The notes under the pieces were generated by a model. The model made no database searches. It was not told where the DNA came from and worked only from the letters and a program-made list of their open reading frames with translations. Of a stretch of DNA of 64,000 bases, positions 53,137-61,700 are shown piece by piece. Every line of letters starts with the position of its first letter. The first letter of the stretch is position 1. A program made the position numbers and the translations under genes. The DNA comes from Nitrospirota bacterium (GTDB lineage Bacteria > Nitrospirota > Thermodesulfovibrionia > Thermodesulfovibrionales > UBA1546), in NCBI GenBank assembly GCA_009773185.1, contig WPIF01000001.1, forward strand, positions 115,067 through 179,066, read 5' to 3'.

Positions 53137-53467
53137 CAAGTATTTCTCTCACCCTCTCTCGCAGGACATCTATCTTGAATGGTTTCTGCAGAAAATATCT
53201 TGAATCCTGAGCCGGCACCGAACCGCTTATGGTCATGAATTTTACGGAAGGAATATGCCTCTTTGCTTCTTCTGCCAGTTCATTTGTCCTGATGCCCTCC
53301 ATATGCAGGTCCATTATTATCATATCAAACTTTCTGGAAGCTACTGCATCCAGGAAGTTTTTCATGTCAGATGTAGCTACAACTTCATAGCCTACTTTAA
53401 GCAAGGCCCTTTCTATTGATAAAAGTACCAGAGGCTCATCGTCAATGACAAGTATTTTCTCATGCAT
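53123..53467 (-). CDS. single-domain response regulator (CheY-like)
   Basis: A 114-residue receiver domain with no output domain: ILVIDDEPLVLLSIERAL (acidic pair), DMIIMDLHMEG (phospho-aspartate), MTISGS and FLQKPF (lysine). Its kinase is not in the window. The frame overlaps the start of the PAP2-GT39 gene by 14 bases, so both are likely co-expressed. Confidence 0.92.
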   Translation of the reverse strand: MHEKILVIDDEPLVLLSIERALLKVGYEVVATSDMKNFLDAVASRKFDMIIMDLHMEGIRTNELAEEAKRHIPSVKFMTISGSVPAQDSRYFLQKPFKIDVLRERVREILDEPS

Positions 53468-53476
53468 GGTACTATA

Positions 53477-53917
53477 TTATAAAGCAACATTTTTCTTTAT
53501 TCCACTTATAAAGCCTTTTACCTTTTCCTTTATCTCATCCCGTGCCTTTCTGAAAGCATTCATAATTTCGTCTTCTGTGCCGATAGTTCCGACAGGGTCT
53601 TCAACAGGCCAGTGGAGACGTTTTATCCCAGGCGGAGTTCTCGGACAGGATTCTTCCGCATTACTGCACAATGTTATAACAACATCCATCTTCCTCAGTA
53701 ACTCTTCATCTATTTCCTTTGATGCCTGGTAAGATATATCAATGCCTGTCTCCTTCATAACAGCAATTGCCCTCGGATGAACTCTTGTGGCAAGCAGTCC
53801 TGCGCTGTAAGTTTCTATCTTGCCTTTGCCAAGCTCCCTTGCAAACCCTTCCGCCATCTGGGAGCGGCAGGAATTGCCGGTGCATAGGAACATTACTTTC
53901 AGTTTTTTATCTGTCAT
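53477..53917 (-). CDS. arsC: arsenate reductase, low-molecular-weight phosphatase type
   Basis: 146 residues from ATG 53917 (MTDKKLKVMFLCTGNSCRSQ). The P-loop CTGNSCRS holds the nucleophile cysteine; VVITLCSNAEESCPRTPPG and WPVEDPVG carry the other thiols and the acidic loop. It reduces arsenate with thioredoxin, producing arsenite for ACR3. The open frame continues upstream as ISAASPCVLAAIPLIIG, which looks like the start of a CcdA/permease-type helix and is probably a remnant. Confidence 0.93.
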   Translation of the reverse strand: MTDKKLKVMFLCTGNSCRSQMAEGFARELGKGKIETYSAGLLATRVHPRAIAVMKETGIDISYQASKEIDEELLRKMDVVITLCSNAEESCPRTPPGIKRLHWPVEDPVGTIGTEDEIMNAFRKARDEIKEKVKGFISGIKKNVAL

Positions 53918-53918
53918 T

Positions 53919-54062
53919 TCAGTACCGATAATCAGAGGAATGGCTGCAAGAACACAAGGACTTGCAGCAGATATTTGCATTGCTCAATACATCATCGATG
54001 CCTGCTGCCTGACTGCAACCGGACAGTAAAATCACAATAGCGAGAGCAAGAAAAGGTATCAT
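53919..54062 (-). CDS. short lipoprotein-like frame in the arsenic island
   Basis: From ATG 54062 (or TTG 54074, LKKTMIPFL) 47 residues: IPFLALAIVILLSGCSQAAG is a lipoprotein signal with lipobox LSGC, followed by IDDVLSNANICCKSLCSCSH. The tail overlaps, in another frame, a hydrophobic segment ASPCVLAAIPLIIG joined to arsC. This looks like a fragment left after deletion of a larger gene, not a complete protein. Confidence 0.4.
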   Translation of the reverse strand: MIPFLALAIVILLSGCSQAAGIDDVLSNANICCKSLCSCSHSSDYRY

Positions 54063-54114
54063 TGTTTTCTTCAATTTATCATCCCTGTAATGATGTGCTT
54101 CATCATACTGTCCC

Positions 54115-54198
54115 TCACGGCTTTTCAACCTGATAATCGCCGAAACTATATCCGAATGATGAACAGCACATCGCCGGGTCATAGATTGAGACTTTCAT
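54115..54198 (-). pseudogene. 27-codon ArsD-like fragment
   Basis: A frame too short for usual gene finding, with GGAGG seven bases before ATG 54198. The product MKVSIYDPAMCCSSFGYSF-plus eight residues starts like ArsD (VxxxDPAMCCS), the arsenic metallochaperone, whose Cys pair is kept. ArsD has about 120 residues, so this is either a remnant or a mini-protein that still binds arsenite through the CC pair. Confidence 0.55.
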
Positions 54199-54215
54199 AT
54201 CAATTACCTCCGAAC

Positions 54216-54248
54216 AAGAAAAAAGAGGGACGATTTTCAGGCCGTCCC
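54216..54248 (-). terminator. rho-independent terminator after the rhodanese gene
   Basis: Minus strand GGGACG / CGTCCC with a 10-base loop, followed by TCTTTTTTCTT. It follows the rhodanese stop at 54265 and precedes the ArsD-like fragment. Confidence 0.75.
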
Positions 54249-54264
54249 CCCCTTCCACTTCTTT

Positions 54265-54771
54265 TTACTTCTCAACAGGATAGTTGTTGAGTATAGAGCC
54301 TTCTATTGCCTTAAGAGTTAAGCCTGTCGGTGGGAGCGTTTTCCATGACATCATTCCCCATTTCATGTCATAAGCTTTATAACCGAGCATCCTGAGAACT
54401 GAAAGCGCCTTGTTCTGCTCATGGCCTGTGTCACAATGGACGATGATGTCCTTGTCTTTTGGAAGCTTTGCAAGGTTTTCAGGTTTTGCAATCTCTTTAA
54501 ATCCGATATAAATAGCTCCCGGCAGATGTCCCTGGTCATACTTTTTATCCTTCGGCATTCTCACATCAACTATAACGAGATTCTTGTCACCAGCCTGAAT
54601 CCTTTTTAATACATCCTCAGCCATAACGTGGTAGCCATCGGCAGGGACATTGCTCATATACTCATTGGCAACCTTCTGTACCGTTTTGTACTCCTCATCG
54701 GTCAATGCAAATGCTGATCCTGCTAATACCAACAGTGCAGCCATAACCACTGTCAAAATTCTTTTTTTCAT
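54265..54771 (-). CDS. exported single-domain rhodanese
   Basis: A 168-residue protein with a signal peptide (MKKRILTVVMAALLVLAGSAFA) and one rhodanese domain: NLVIVDVRMPKDKKYDQGHLPGAIYIGF and the active-site loop IIVHCDTGHEQNKAL with its cysteine. It probably moves sulfane sulfur in the periplasm. It lies 18 bases after the tandem rhodanese gene. Confidence 0.88.
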   Translation of the reverse strand: MKKRILTVVMAALLVLAGSAFALTDEEYKTVQKVANEYMSNVPADGYHVMAEDVLKRIQAGDKNLVIVDVRMPKDKKYDQGHLPGAIYIGFKEIAKPENLAKLPKDKDIIVHCDTGHEQNKALSVLRMLGYKAYDMKWGMMSWKTLPPTGLTLKAIEGSILNNYPVEK

Positions 54772-54789
54772 CTCACTCCTCCATTTTTC

Positions 54790-55755
54790 TTATTTTATTT
54801 TTGCCTCGAGCTCATCCAGTCTTTTCTTCAGTGACTCTATCGTGAGTACAACCGGCCTCATATTGGTGTAATGCTCGTTTTCCACGGGCGTATCATTACG
54901 GGCACCCCAGACGATATAGCCGTCCTCATATATGGATACATCCTTATAACCGAGATTTTCAAGCGCGTAGTACGTGAATGCCGTCCTGCAACCCCTATGG
55001 CAATAGAGTATGACCCTGCTGTCTTTCGGGATATTCTTATAAACCTCCTTAAGCTTCTCCTGAGACAGCATCTTTCCTGTTTTAGCGTCTATGTTTTTGT
55101 CAACAGGAATATTTATCGCTCCCGGTATCCTTCCACCCCTTAAGGTAGTATTTTCTTCTGCATTGTACTCTTTCGGCGATCTGACATCTATTAGGGTGAC
55201 TTTCGGATTTTTGTTTTTTACTACGCCGATCATTTCTTCAGTTGTGATATAGAATTCGGGATTGCTTATCTTAGCCTTAAAGACATCGGGCGTTGGATTA
55301 AACTTCCCTGTTTCAACCTTTTTCCCTGAAGCCTCGTACGCTTCATATCCTCCGTCGAGGAAGCAAAACTCCTTTACTCCAAGGTATATCGGCAACTGCT
55401 CTATCGTAACGTGATAATCGCCTTTTGTACCGTAGATAATCAGACCCTTATTGTTGTCCAGACCGATCTGCCCGAGGAGCTTTTCCGCTTCCTGTACGGA
55501 TACAATCCTCCCGTCAACGGGATGCTTAAAGGTAACTACTACCGGCTTTCCGTAATTTACGGCCCGGGGGATGTGTCCTGCCTGATACTCGTCTCCACCC
55601 CTGCCGTCCAATATCACCCAATCCGGATTGCCGACCTTCCCGGCAACAAAATCCGCATCGCATACATGCCCTTCTCTTTTGCCAGCAGCGTAGACACTTG
55701 ATACATAGATAAGCATAATGAAATATATTGCTGTAACGAAAGCTCTTTTAAACAT
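54790..55755 (-). CDS. exported tandem-rhodanese sulfurtransferase
   Basis: A 321-residue thiosulfate sulfurtransferase-like protein with signal peptide (FVTAIYFIMLIYVSSVYAAG). The first rhodanese domain (residues 30-155) has YGTKGDYH where a cysteine loop is expected, so it is inactive. The second (165-295) has LIDVRSPKEYNAEENTTLRGGRIPGA and the catalytic CHRGCRT. A C-terminal coiled coil (LTIESLKKRLDELEAKIK) may serve oligomerisation. It lies between ACR3 and the single rhodanese. Confidence 0.9.
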   Translation of the reverse strand: MFKRAFVTAIYFIMLIYVSSVYAAGKREGHVCDADFVAGKVGNPDWVILDGRGGDEYQAGHIPRAVNYGKPVVVTFKHPVDGRIVSVQEAEKLLGQIGLDNNKGLIIYGTKGDYHVTIEQLPIYLGVKEFCFLDGGYEAYEASGKKVETGKFNPTPDVFKAKISNPEFYITTEEMIGVVKNKNPKVTLIDVRSPKEYNAEENTTLRGGRIPGAINIPVDKNIDAKTGKMLSQEKLKEVYKNIPKDSRVILYCHRGCRTAFTYYALENLGYKDVSIYEDGYIVWGARNDTPVENEHYTNMRPVVLTIESLKKRLDELEAKIK

Positions 55756-55874
55756 CTTAACCTCCTTTTGCGTTTTAGCTTCTTACTCATTAAATTAAAT
55801 CTTCTACATATCTCACCCCCTTTTTAATTTGATTTTTAATTCACTATAATTATTACCTCCTTCATATTTTATTG

Positions 55875-56954
55875 TCAGATGGGCTCAATGCCCTTGACCT
55901 TGCAGTACTTGTCACTGAAATATTTTTTCTGGAAATATAGCGCCACATTGACCAAGCCGATCAAAACCGGCACCTCGACAAGCGGGCCGATGACCGCTGC
56001 AAAGGCAGCGCCTGAGTTAATCCCGAAGACCGCAACCGCTACTGCGATAGCAAGTTCAAAATTGTTGCTCGCTGCAGTAAAAGAAAGCGTAGCAGTTTTT
56101 GGATAGTCTGCGCCTATCTTCCTGCCCAAATAAAATGAACCGAGGAACATCACGACGAAATATATGAGAAGCGGAATTGCAATGCGTACTACATCCAGGG
56201 GGAGCCTGACAATATAATTGCCTTTGAGCGAAAACATAACAAGAATTGTGAAGAGCAGGAAGATAAGCGTAATCGGGCTAATCTTCGGAATAAAGCTCTT
56301 CTCATACCACTGCCGGCTCTTGATTTTGAGCAGGGTAAAACGGGTAAGCATGCCTGCCAGAAACGGTATGCCTAGATATATAAAGACGCTTTCAGCTATT
56401 TGTCCCATGGTTATATTCACTACCACACCCTTCAGCCCAAGCCATGACGGCAGCACGGTAATGAAGATGTAGGCATAGACCGAGAAAAAGAGCACCTGGA
56501 ATATCGAGTTAAAGGCGACGAGCCCTGCTGCATACTCGGTATCACCACAGGCAAGATCATTCCATACTATGACCATCGCGATGCATCTGGCAAGCCCGAT
56601 CATAATAAGGCCAATCATATATTCCGGGTATCCTGACAGGAAGGCGACAGCCAGCAAGAACATCAGTATCGGGCCGATGACCCAGTTCTGGATGAGAGAC
56701 AGTCCGAGCACTTTCTTGTTTCTGAAAACCTCTCCGAGCTCTTCATATTTCACCTTTGCCAGGGGCGGGTACATCATGAGAATAAGTCCTATAGCTATCG
56801 GGATATTCGTTGTCCCGGCCTGAAATTGGTTGATGAACCCCTCAGTTCCGGGGATGAAATATCCAAGGCTTACGCCCAAACCCATTGCGGCAAATATCCA
56901 CAGGGTAAGATACCTGTCAATAAATGAAAGTTTTTTGGGTGCTGTTAAAGTCAT
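55875..56954 (-). CDS. acr3: arsenite efflux transporter ACR3
   Basis: 359 residues from ATG 56954, which has GGGAGG before it. Ten membrane helices; the transport cysteine lies in [18 protein letters not shown] and the broken helices in [18 protein letters not shown], both ACR3 hallmarks. It expels arsenite in antiport with protons. It overlaps arsR by four bases. The 119-base gap after it holds two strong ribosome sites, one followed at once by ATG-TAG. Confidence 0.95.
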   Translation of the reverse strand: MTLTAPKKLSFIDRYLTLWIFAAMGLGVSLGYFIPGTEGFINQFQAGTTNIPIAIGLILMMYPPLAKVKYEELGEVFRNKKVLGLSLIQNWVIGPILMFLLAVAFLSGYPEYMIGLIMIGLARCIAMVIVWNDLACGDTEYAAGLVAFNSIFQVLFFSVYAYIFITVLPSWLGLKGVVVNITMGQIAESVFIYLGIPFLAGMLTRFTLLKIKSRQWYEKSFIPKISPITLIFLLFTILVMFSLKGNYIVRLPLDVVRIAIPLLIYFVVMFLGSFYLGRKIGADYPKTATLSFTAASNNFELAIAVAVAVFGINSGAAFAAVIGPLVEVPVLIGLVNVALYFQKKYFSDKYCKVKGIEPI

Positions 56955-57328
56955 GGCTTCCTCCCGCAGCATTTCTTTTTTGTTTTAGTTCCGATAACCT
57001 TTTTCTCTTTTAATTTCAAAAAGGCATCAAGCCGTTGTTTATCTTCGGCAACTAAATCATCCGATACCCTCTCCAGCACCGAGAAAATCAAAAATCTCTT
57101 AAACATGTCGGAATCATCAATACGGTAGTGAATCCATTTGCCCTGCTTTCTGTCCTTTATAAAGCCCGCCTCTTTCAAGGCATTAAGGTGAAACGATATT
57201 TTCGGCTGAACAAGCTCAAGGGCCGCAACGATATCACAGACACATAGCTCTCCCCCTTCGAGAAGCTTGATTACCCTGAGCCTTGTCTCTTCAGACAATG
57301 CCTTAAAGGTCTTTATCAGTTCATCCAT
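56951..57328 (-). CDS. arsR: ArsR-family repressor
   Basis: A 125-residue winged-helix protein. [25 protein letters not shown] holds the CVC arsenite-binding pair; [32 protein letters not shown] is the recognition helix and wing. The C-terminus ends KKKCCGRKP, an extra thiol pair that could bind As(III). Ribosome site AAAGGGAA before ATG 57328. It should repress the arsR-acr3-rhodanese run. Confidence 0.94.
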   Translation of the reverse strand: MDELIKTFKALSEETRLRVIKLLEGGELCVCDIVAALELVQPKISFHLNALKEAGFIKDRKQGKWIHYRIDDSDMFKRFLIFSVLERVSDDLVAEDKQRLDAFLKLKEKKVIGTKTKKKCCGRKP

Positions 57329-57378
57329 TTCCCTTTAATCCCTTTCTCGCACAGGCTATTACATACAATAGTTTTTAT

Positions 57379-57393
57379 GCAATAGCCTATTGC
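57379..57393. promoter_or_regulatory. probable ArsR operator
   Basis: GCAATAGCCTATTGC is a perfect 15-bp palindrome 50 bases before the arsR start, with further CTATTG/CAATAG half-sites around it (57361-57371). Confidence 0.55.
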
Positions 57394-57508
57394 TATGGCT
57401 AGATTATCACTATGTATAAATAATACTTTATATAATAGCAATGCGGATGTCAAGGCAGGAATTTTACCGGGGGAATAGCATTACTGCTAAGACTAAATTT
57501 AAAATCCT

Positions 57509-58045
57509 CTATTTTGCTGACTTAAGCTTCTGTATCTCCTGCCTGATTTGCGCTGCATCAGGCGCATTTGGAGCAATCTCAAGATATTTTTCAAACTCTT
57601 TTGCCGCCTGCTTATTGTCATGAAGGTCATACGCGAGCACTACACCCAGGTTCTTGCGCCCGTTCAGGTGTTTCGGATTAATTTCAAGTGCCTTCCTGTA
57701 TTCTTTGACCGCCATATCAGGCCTTCCGGCATTCCTGTAACATGTGCCCATATCCACCCTCACATCAATATTTTTGGGGTCAATGCCAAGCGCTTTCTGA
57801 TAGGCATCAATAGCCTCGTTAAACCGGGAGGTGTCCATCATTGTATTGCCGAGTTTAATCCATGCATCAACATTGCGCGGGTCCTTTTTCACCGCCTCAT
57901 TAAGAATCCTGATATCATCCTGCGCCTGAAGCGGCCCTGCCTGAACAGGCCCGGTTGGAAACTGATACTGGGGCTTTGGCTCCTCCTTCTGCTGGCAGCC
58001 GGCAGCTGCCATAATTAACAGTAGAACAGATATTATCTTTTTCAT
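57509..58045 (-). CDS. TPR lipoprotein
   Basis: A 178-residue protein: lipoprotein signal MKKIISVLLLIMAAAGC, a proline-rich linker, then three to four TPR units (VDAWIKLGNTMMDTSRFNEAIDAYQKAL and following). It is probably an envelope scaffold. No partner is apparent. Confidence 0.85.
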   Translation of the reverse strand: MKKIISVLLLIMAAAGCQQKEEPKPQYQFPTGPVQAGPLQAQDDIRILNEAVKKDPRNVDAWIKLGNTMMDTSRFNEAIDAYQKALGIDPKNIDVRVDMGTCYRNAGRPDMAVKEYRKALEINPKHLNGRKNLGVVLAYDLHDNKQAAKEFEKYLEIAPNAPDAAQIRQEIQKLKSAK

Positions 58046-58165
58046 TTTTCCCTCCGATTTTAAATTTGTTTATTTTAACAGAACAGGGAAATCATTTAAA
58101 GCCGGGATTTCCTTAAAAGAATATTGCTTGATAATAATCGGCTATTTAATGATAAAATAAGCCAA

Positions 58166-58696
58166 ATGGACAGGAAAAAAATAAGGCAGAAGTTTTTTAT
58201 GGCCAGGGAACTGCGGCTCTCTATTTCACTCATAGTCATCTGGTCACTCCTTGCAGGGATTCTGTTTACATACATAACGAAGGAGATTGGCGCAAAGACA
58301 GAGCATGGGGTCCTTTCTTTTATAGCTGTATTTATTGGATATTTAATCATTGTAATCGTCTTGGCCCTGTTTTTTACCCACCGCTTTATTGGCCCATTTG
58401 AAAGGTTAAAGATGGAGATAAGGCTTGTATTGGCAGGCGACTATCAAAGGCGTTTTCGTGTAAGAGGCAGCGACGACTTTTATATAAGGTCCTTTATTAT
58501 GGATCTTAATAAAATACTGGACAGTTTTGAGGCAACGTGCCTTGACAAAAAGACATTCCGCCAAAACATTGATTCTGATCTGCTGCATATAATGTCCCTC
58601 ATTGAGAAAGAAAATACCACAAAGGAAAAACTGAGAGAAGCCCTGCTTTCATTCCATGAAAGAATCGAGTCAGTGTTAGGCAACAACAAAAAATAA
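58166..58696 (+). CDS. membrane protein with HAMP-like domain
   Basis: From ATG 58166, 176 residues: two membrane helices (LSISLIVIWSLLAGILFTYI, VLSFIAVFIGYLIIVIVLALFF), then HRFIGPFERLKMEIRLVLAGDYQRRFRVRGSDDF, a HAMP-type linker, and a long coiled coil. It resembles the front half of a chemoreceptor or histidine kinase with no output domain, as seen in stand-alone HAMP proteins. Confidence 0.75.
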   Translation: MDRKKIRQKFFMARELRLSISLIVIWSLLAGILFTYITKEIGAKTEHGVLSFIAVFIGYLIIVIVLALFFTHRFIGPFERLKMEIRLVLAGDYQRRFRVRGSDDFYIRSFIMDLNKILDSFEATCLDKKTFRQNIDSDLLHIMSLIEKENTTKEKLREALLSFHERIESVLGNNKK

Positions 58697-58742
58697 TTCC
58701 TTTTTTTAAAAAGCGGGCGAACCATCCCTTTCATTTCTTGTT

Positions 58743-58765
58743 TTATAAAAAGCAACTGTTATAAT
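58743..58765 (+). promoter_or_regulatory. malic enzyme promoter, leaderless type
   Basis: TATAAT at 58760-58765 lies six bases before the ATG at 58772, with a weak TTGTTT about 16 bases further upstream. No ribosome site precedes the ATG. Confidence 0.5.
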
Positions 58766-58771
58766 TAGATT

Positions 58772-60178
58772 ATGAGCATATCACCAAGCCCAAGTTACAG
58801 CATAACCCTGAGACTTGAGATAGTTAACACAATCGGGATGTTCGGTAAGATTGCAACTGCAATAGGAGCTTCCGGCGGAGACATTGGAGCCGTTGACATT
58901 GTAGGCACAGGCAAAGGGATTATGATAAGAGATGTTACTGTAAATGCAAGAGATGAATCACATGAAAAAGAAATAGTTGAAAGCGTAAAAAAACTCGAAG
59001 GAGTAAAAATCCTTCATGTCTCTGACAGGACGTTCCTCCTGCATCACAACGGGAAGATTGAGATACACAATAAGGTGCCTGTAAAAAACCGCGCTGACCT
59101 CTCAATGGTCTACACCCCCGGTGTTGCAAGGGTATGTATGGCAATTCATCACGACAAAGAAAAAGCCTACAGGTTCACCTTAAAGCGCAATTCTGTTGCA
59201 ATAGTGACAGATGGCAGCGCAGTTCTCGGCCTTGGCGACATAGGGCCGGAAGCTGCCTTGCCGGTTATGGAAGGGAAGTCCATGCTGTTTAAGGAATTCG
59301 CAAATATAGACGCATTCCCTTTAGCTCTGTCTACCCGTAATTCAGAAGATATAATCAGGACGATAAAATTCATTTCACCTGCCTTTGGCGGAATAAATCT
59401 TGAAGATATTTCCGCACCCAGATGTTTTGCGATAGAAGAAAGGCTTAAAAAGGAACTCGATATCCCGGTATTTCACGATGACCAGCACGGTACTGCCATT
59501 GTAGTTCTTGCTGCGCTGATAAATGCCGCTAAGGTAGTGAAAAAAGATATGAGTGGATTGAAGGCCGTAATTTCAGGCGCAGGCGCTGCCGGAACTGCCT
59601 GCTGCAAGATTCTTCTTACTGTCGGGATTAAAGATATAATCATCTGCGACAAAGCAGGGGCTATTTATAAGGGAAGAAAAGAAAACATGAATCCCATGAA
59701 AAGCTGGCTTTCAGAAAATACAAATCCGGGGATGCTGAAGGGCAGCCTCTCAGATGCAATGAAAGGCGCGGATGTATTCATCGGAGTTTCAGCGCCTGAT
59801 GTTATAACATCTTCAGACGTAAAAAATATGGCTTCTGACGCGATAGTCTTTGCGCTGGCAAATCCTGAGCCTGAGATTGCGCCTGAAGATGCCTTGCCTC
59901 ATGTAAGGATTTTTGCGGCAGGAAGGTCCGACTATCCAAACCAGATTAATAATATGCTCTGCTTCCCCGGGCTCTTCAGAGGGCTTCTTGATGTAAGGGC
60001 TAAAGAAGTCAACTATGAGATTAAACTTGCTGCTGCTTATGCCATTGCCTCGGCAGTTGATGAAAAAGATTTGAGCGAAGATTACATAGTGCCAAGCATA
60101 TTTGACAGAAAAGTCGTAGAGGGCGTCTCAGCGGCTGTTATCGAAGCTGCGCACAGGACCGGAGTGGCAAGGAAGTAA
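58772..60178 (+). CDS. NAD(P)-dependent malic enzyme with N-terminal ACT domain
   Basis: A 468-residue enzyme decarboxylating malate to pyruvate. Residues 1-85 are an ACT domain (LRLEIVNTIGMFGKIATAIGASGGDIGAVDIV). Then come MVYTPGVARVC, LKRNSVAIVTDGSAVLGLGDIGPEAALPVMEGK, NLEDISAPRCFAIEERL, FHDDQHGTAIV and the Rossmann loop GAGAAGTA. The ACT domain suggests control by an amino acid. It ends next to a remnant of a kinase gene. Confidence 0.94.
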   Translation: MSISPSPSYSITLRLEIVNTIGMFGKIATAIGASGGDIGAVDIVGTGKGIMIRDVTVNARDESHEKEIVESVKKLEGVKILHVSDRTFLLHHNGKIEIHNKVPVKNRADLSMVYTPGVARVCMAIHHDKEKAYRFTLKRNSVAIVTDGSAVLGLGDIGPEAALPVMEGKSMLFKEFANIDAFPLALSTRNSEDIIRTIKFISPAFGGINLEDISAPRCFAIEERLKKELDIPVFHDDQHGTAIVVLAALINAAKVVKKDMSGLKAVISGAGAAGTACCKILLTVGIKDIIICDKAGAIYKGRKENMNPMKSWLSENTNPGMLKGSLSDAMKGADVFIGVSAPDVITSSDVKNMASDAIVFALANPEPEIAPEDALPHVRIFAAGRSDYPNQINNMLCFPGLFRGLLDVRAKEVNYEIKLAAAYAIASAVDEKDLSEDYIVPSIFDRKVVEGVSAAVIEAAHRTGVARK

Positions 60179-60179
60179 A

Positions 60180-60241
60180 GAAACCAGCTTCAAGGCATCC
60201 GGCACAATTTCAACTATTGCAGGTGTTCTGCCAAGATAATC
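60180..60241 (-). pseudogene. 3' remnant of a diacylglycerol-kinase-like gene
   Basis: Minus-strand codons read YLGRTPAIVEIVPDALKLV, almost the same as YFGKTPATIEIVPDALKLV, the C-terminus of the intact gene at 61701-62630. DNA identity over about 60 bases is roughly three quarters. The stop is lost and the upstream body is absent; the AAA ATPase gene now lies between remnant and full gene. Confidence 0.65.
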
Positions 60242-60287
60242 ATATGCAGTGCGGCGTGCTTTTTTACCTAAAGACTGATGATATATG

Positions 60288-61568
60288 TTAAACCCCGCCA
60301 AACAAAAACCAATCAGGCACAGCCCATATATTCTTTCTGATCTCAATCAATTCTTTACCACGATAAACTATGAGGCCTATCTGGGTGCTTCTCTTATGCC
60401 CATTCAAGAATGACTCCAGGTTGCGTCCGTCAGTGGAACTCACCTTGTCTGAAGACTTGGCCTCAACCGGCAAGATTGTTCTTTCACCGGCAACTAAAAA
60501 GTCGATTTCCATACCTCCGCTTGTCCGGTAAAAGTATAAATCCGGTTCGATGGATTGCAGCTGTTTCCACTTGACAATTTCTGAAAAAATCCAGCTTTCA
60601 TAAGATGCCCCGGAATGAACAGACAGCTCTCCAAGTATCACCTTGTTCAGGCCAACATCGGGGAAGTATATTTTAGGACTTTTTATAAACCGCTTACCTA
60701 CGTTCTCATAATATGGCTGTAACAGATTGCATTGAAAAGTCATTGTGAGCAAATGGATATATCTCTTTACTGTATTTACTGCGAGGGTTACATCTCTGGC
60801 AACTTCGCTAACCGAAAGTAATTGAGCATTGCGAGCGCATAACAGTTTCTGCGTCAAAACAAAGGTTTCTATGTTAGCAACCTGGCCTACGTCAGAGATA
60901 TCTCTTTCTATATATGTTTTTTTGTAATCTTTTAGCCAATTGAGCTTGTCTGATTTTTCCTTGCGCTGCCACACAGGCGGATAGCCCCCCCACTGCTGAT
61001 GTTCATTCCTCAACTGCACTGCTGTCCTGACTTTTTCAGAAGATAAGGCATTAAAACGTTCTATATCCTTTTGGGTCAGCATCCTGTCCTGCCAGATTTT
61101 TGAGAGTAAAGAGACCCCCCCCGTACCGGATAGCTCTGAAAAAGAAAAAGGATACAAATTCAATAAGGCAACCCGCCCCGCAAGGGATTCTCTTATATTT
61201 CTCATCAATAGCAACTGCGAAGAGCCGGTCAAAAGAAAATATTTTTTCTCCTTGCGATTTCTTAGTTTTTGCTTATCTATAATATATTTCAGGGGATCAA
61301 ATATTGATGGTATTTTTTGCACCTCATCAAGAATGATAAGCGGTGTCTGTATTGCTTCCAAAATACCGATAGCAGAACTTTGGAATCTCAGCCTTTCATC
61401 GGGGTCATCAAAGGAGATATAGGTAAAAGGAAGATTCAGGCGGTCAGGGAGTATGTATTCAGAAAAAGTAGTCTTGCCTGTCTGCCGCGCACCCGTCAGA
61501 ACAAGTACATGCTCCTGTTTAAGCTTTGAAAGTGCAATATCATTTATATTCCGTTTGATGTATTCCAC
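60288..61568 (-). CDS. AAA ATPase with DUF4143
   Basis: A 426-residue protein of the large family of single-gene ATPases. Walker A is in LTGARQTGKTTFSEYIL, Walker B in PLIILDEVQKIP, followed by LTGSSQLLLMRNIRESLAGRVALLNLYPFSFSEL. The C-terminal DUF4143 has SYESWIFSEIVKWKQLQ and FYRTSGGMEIDFLVAGERTILPVEAKSS, with PD-(D/E)xK-like acidic residues. Function is not settled; it is often mobile. It is flanked by two copies of a kinase gene 3' end. Confidence 0.9.
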   Translation of the reverse strand: MEYIKRNINDIALSKLKQEHVLVLTGARQTGKTTFSEYILPDRLNLPFTYISFDDPDERLRFQSSAIGILEAIQTPLIILDEVQKIPSIFDPLKYIIDKQKLRNRKEKKYFLLTGSSQLLLMRNIRESLAGRVALLNLYPFSFSELSGTGGVSLLSKIWQDRMLTQKDIERFNALSSEKVRTAVQLRNEHQQWGGYPPVWQRKEKSDKLNWLKDYKKTYIERDISDVGQVANIETFVLTQKLLCARNAQLLSVSEVARDVTLAVNTVKRYIHLLTMTFQCNLLQPYYENVGKRFIKSPKIYFPDVGLNKVILGELSVHSGASYESWIFSEIVKWKQLQSIEPDLYFYRTSGGMEIDFLVAGERTILPVEAKSSDKVSSTDGRNLESFLNGHKRSTQIGLIVYRGKELIEIRKNIWAVPDWFLFGGV

Positions 61569-61700
61569 AAGAATAGCCTATCAAATACATTGCAAAATTG
61601 CAATGTATTTTTGCAATAGCAATTATATTTGCCTTTTTTGACCAAATTAAAAGCTAACTATAAGGAATAAAAATCCCTGCAAAATTTTACCTGAACTTAT

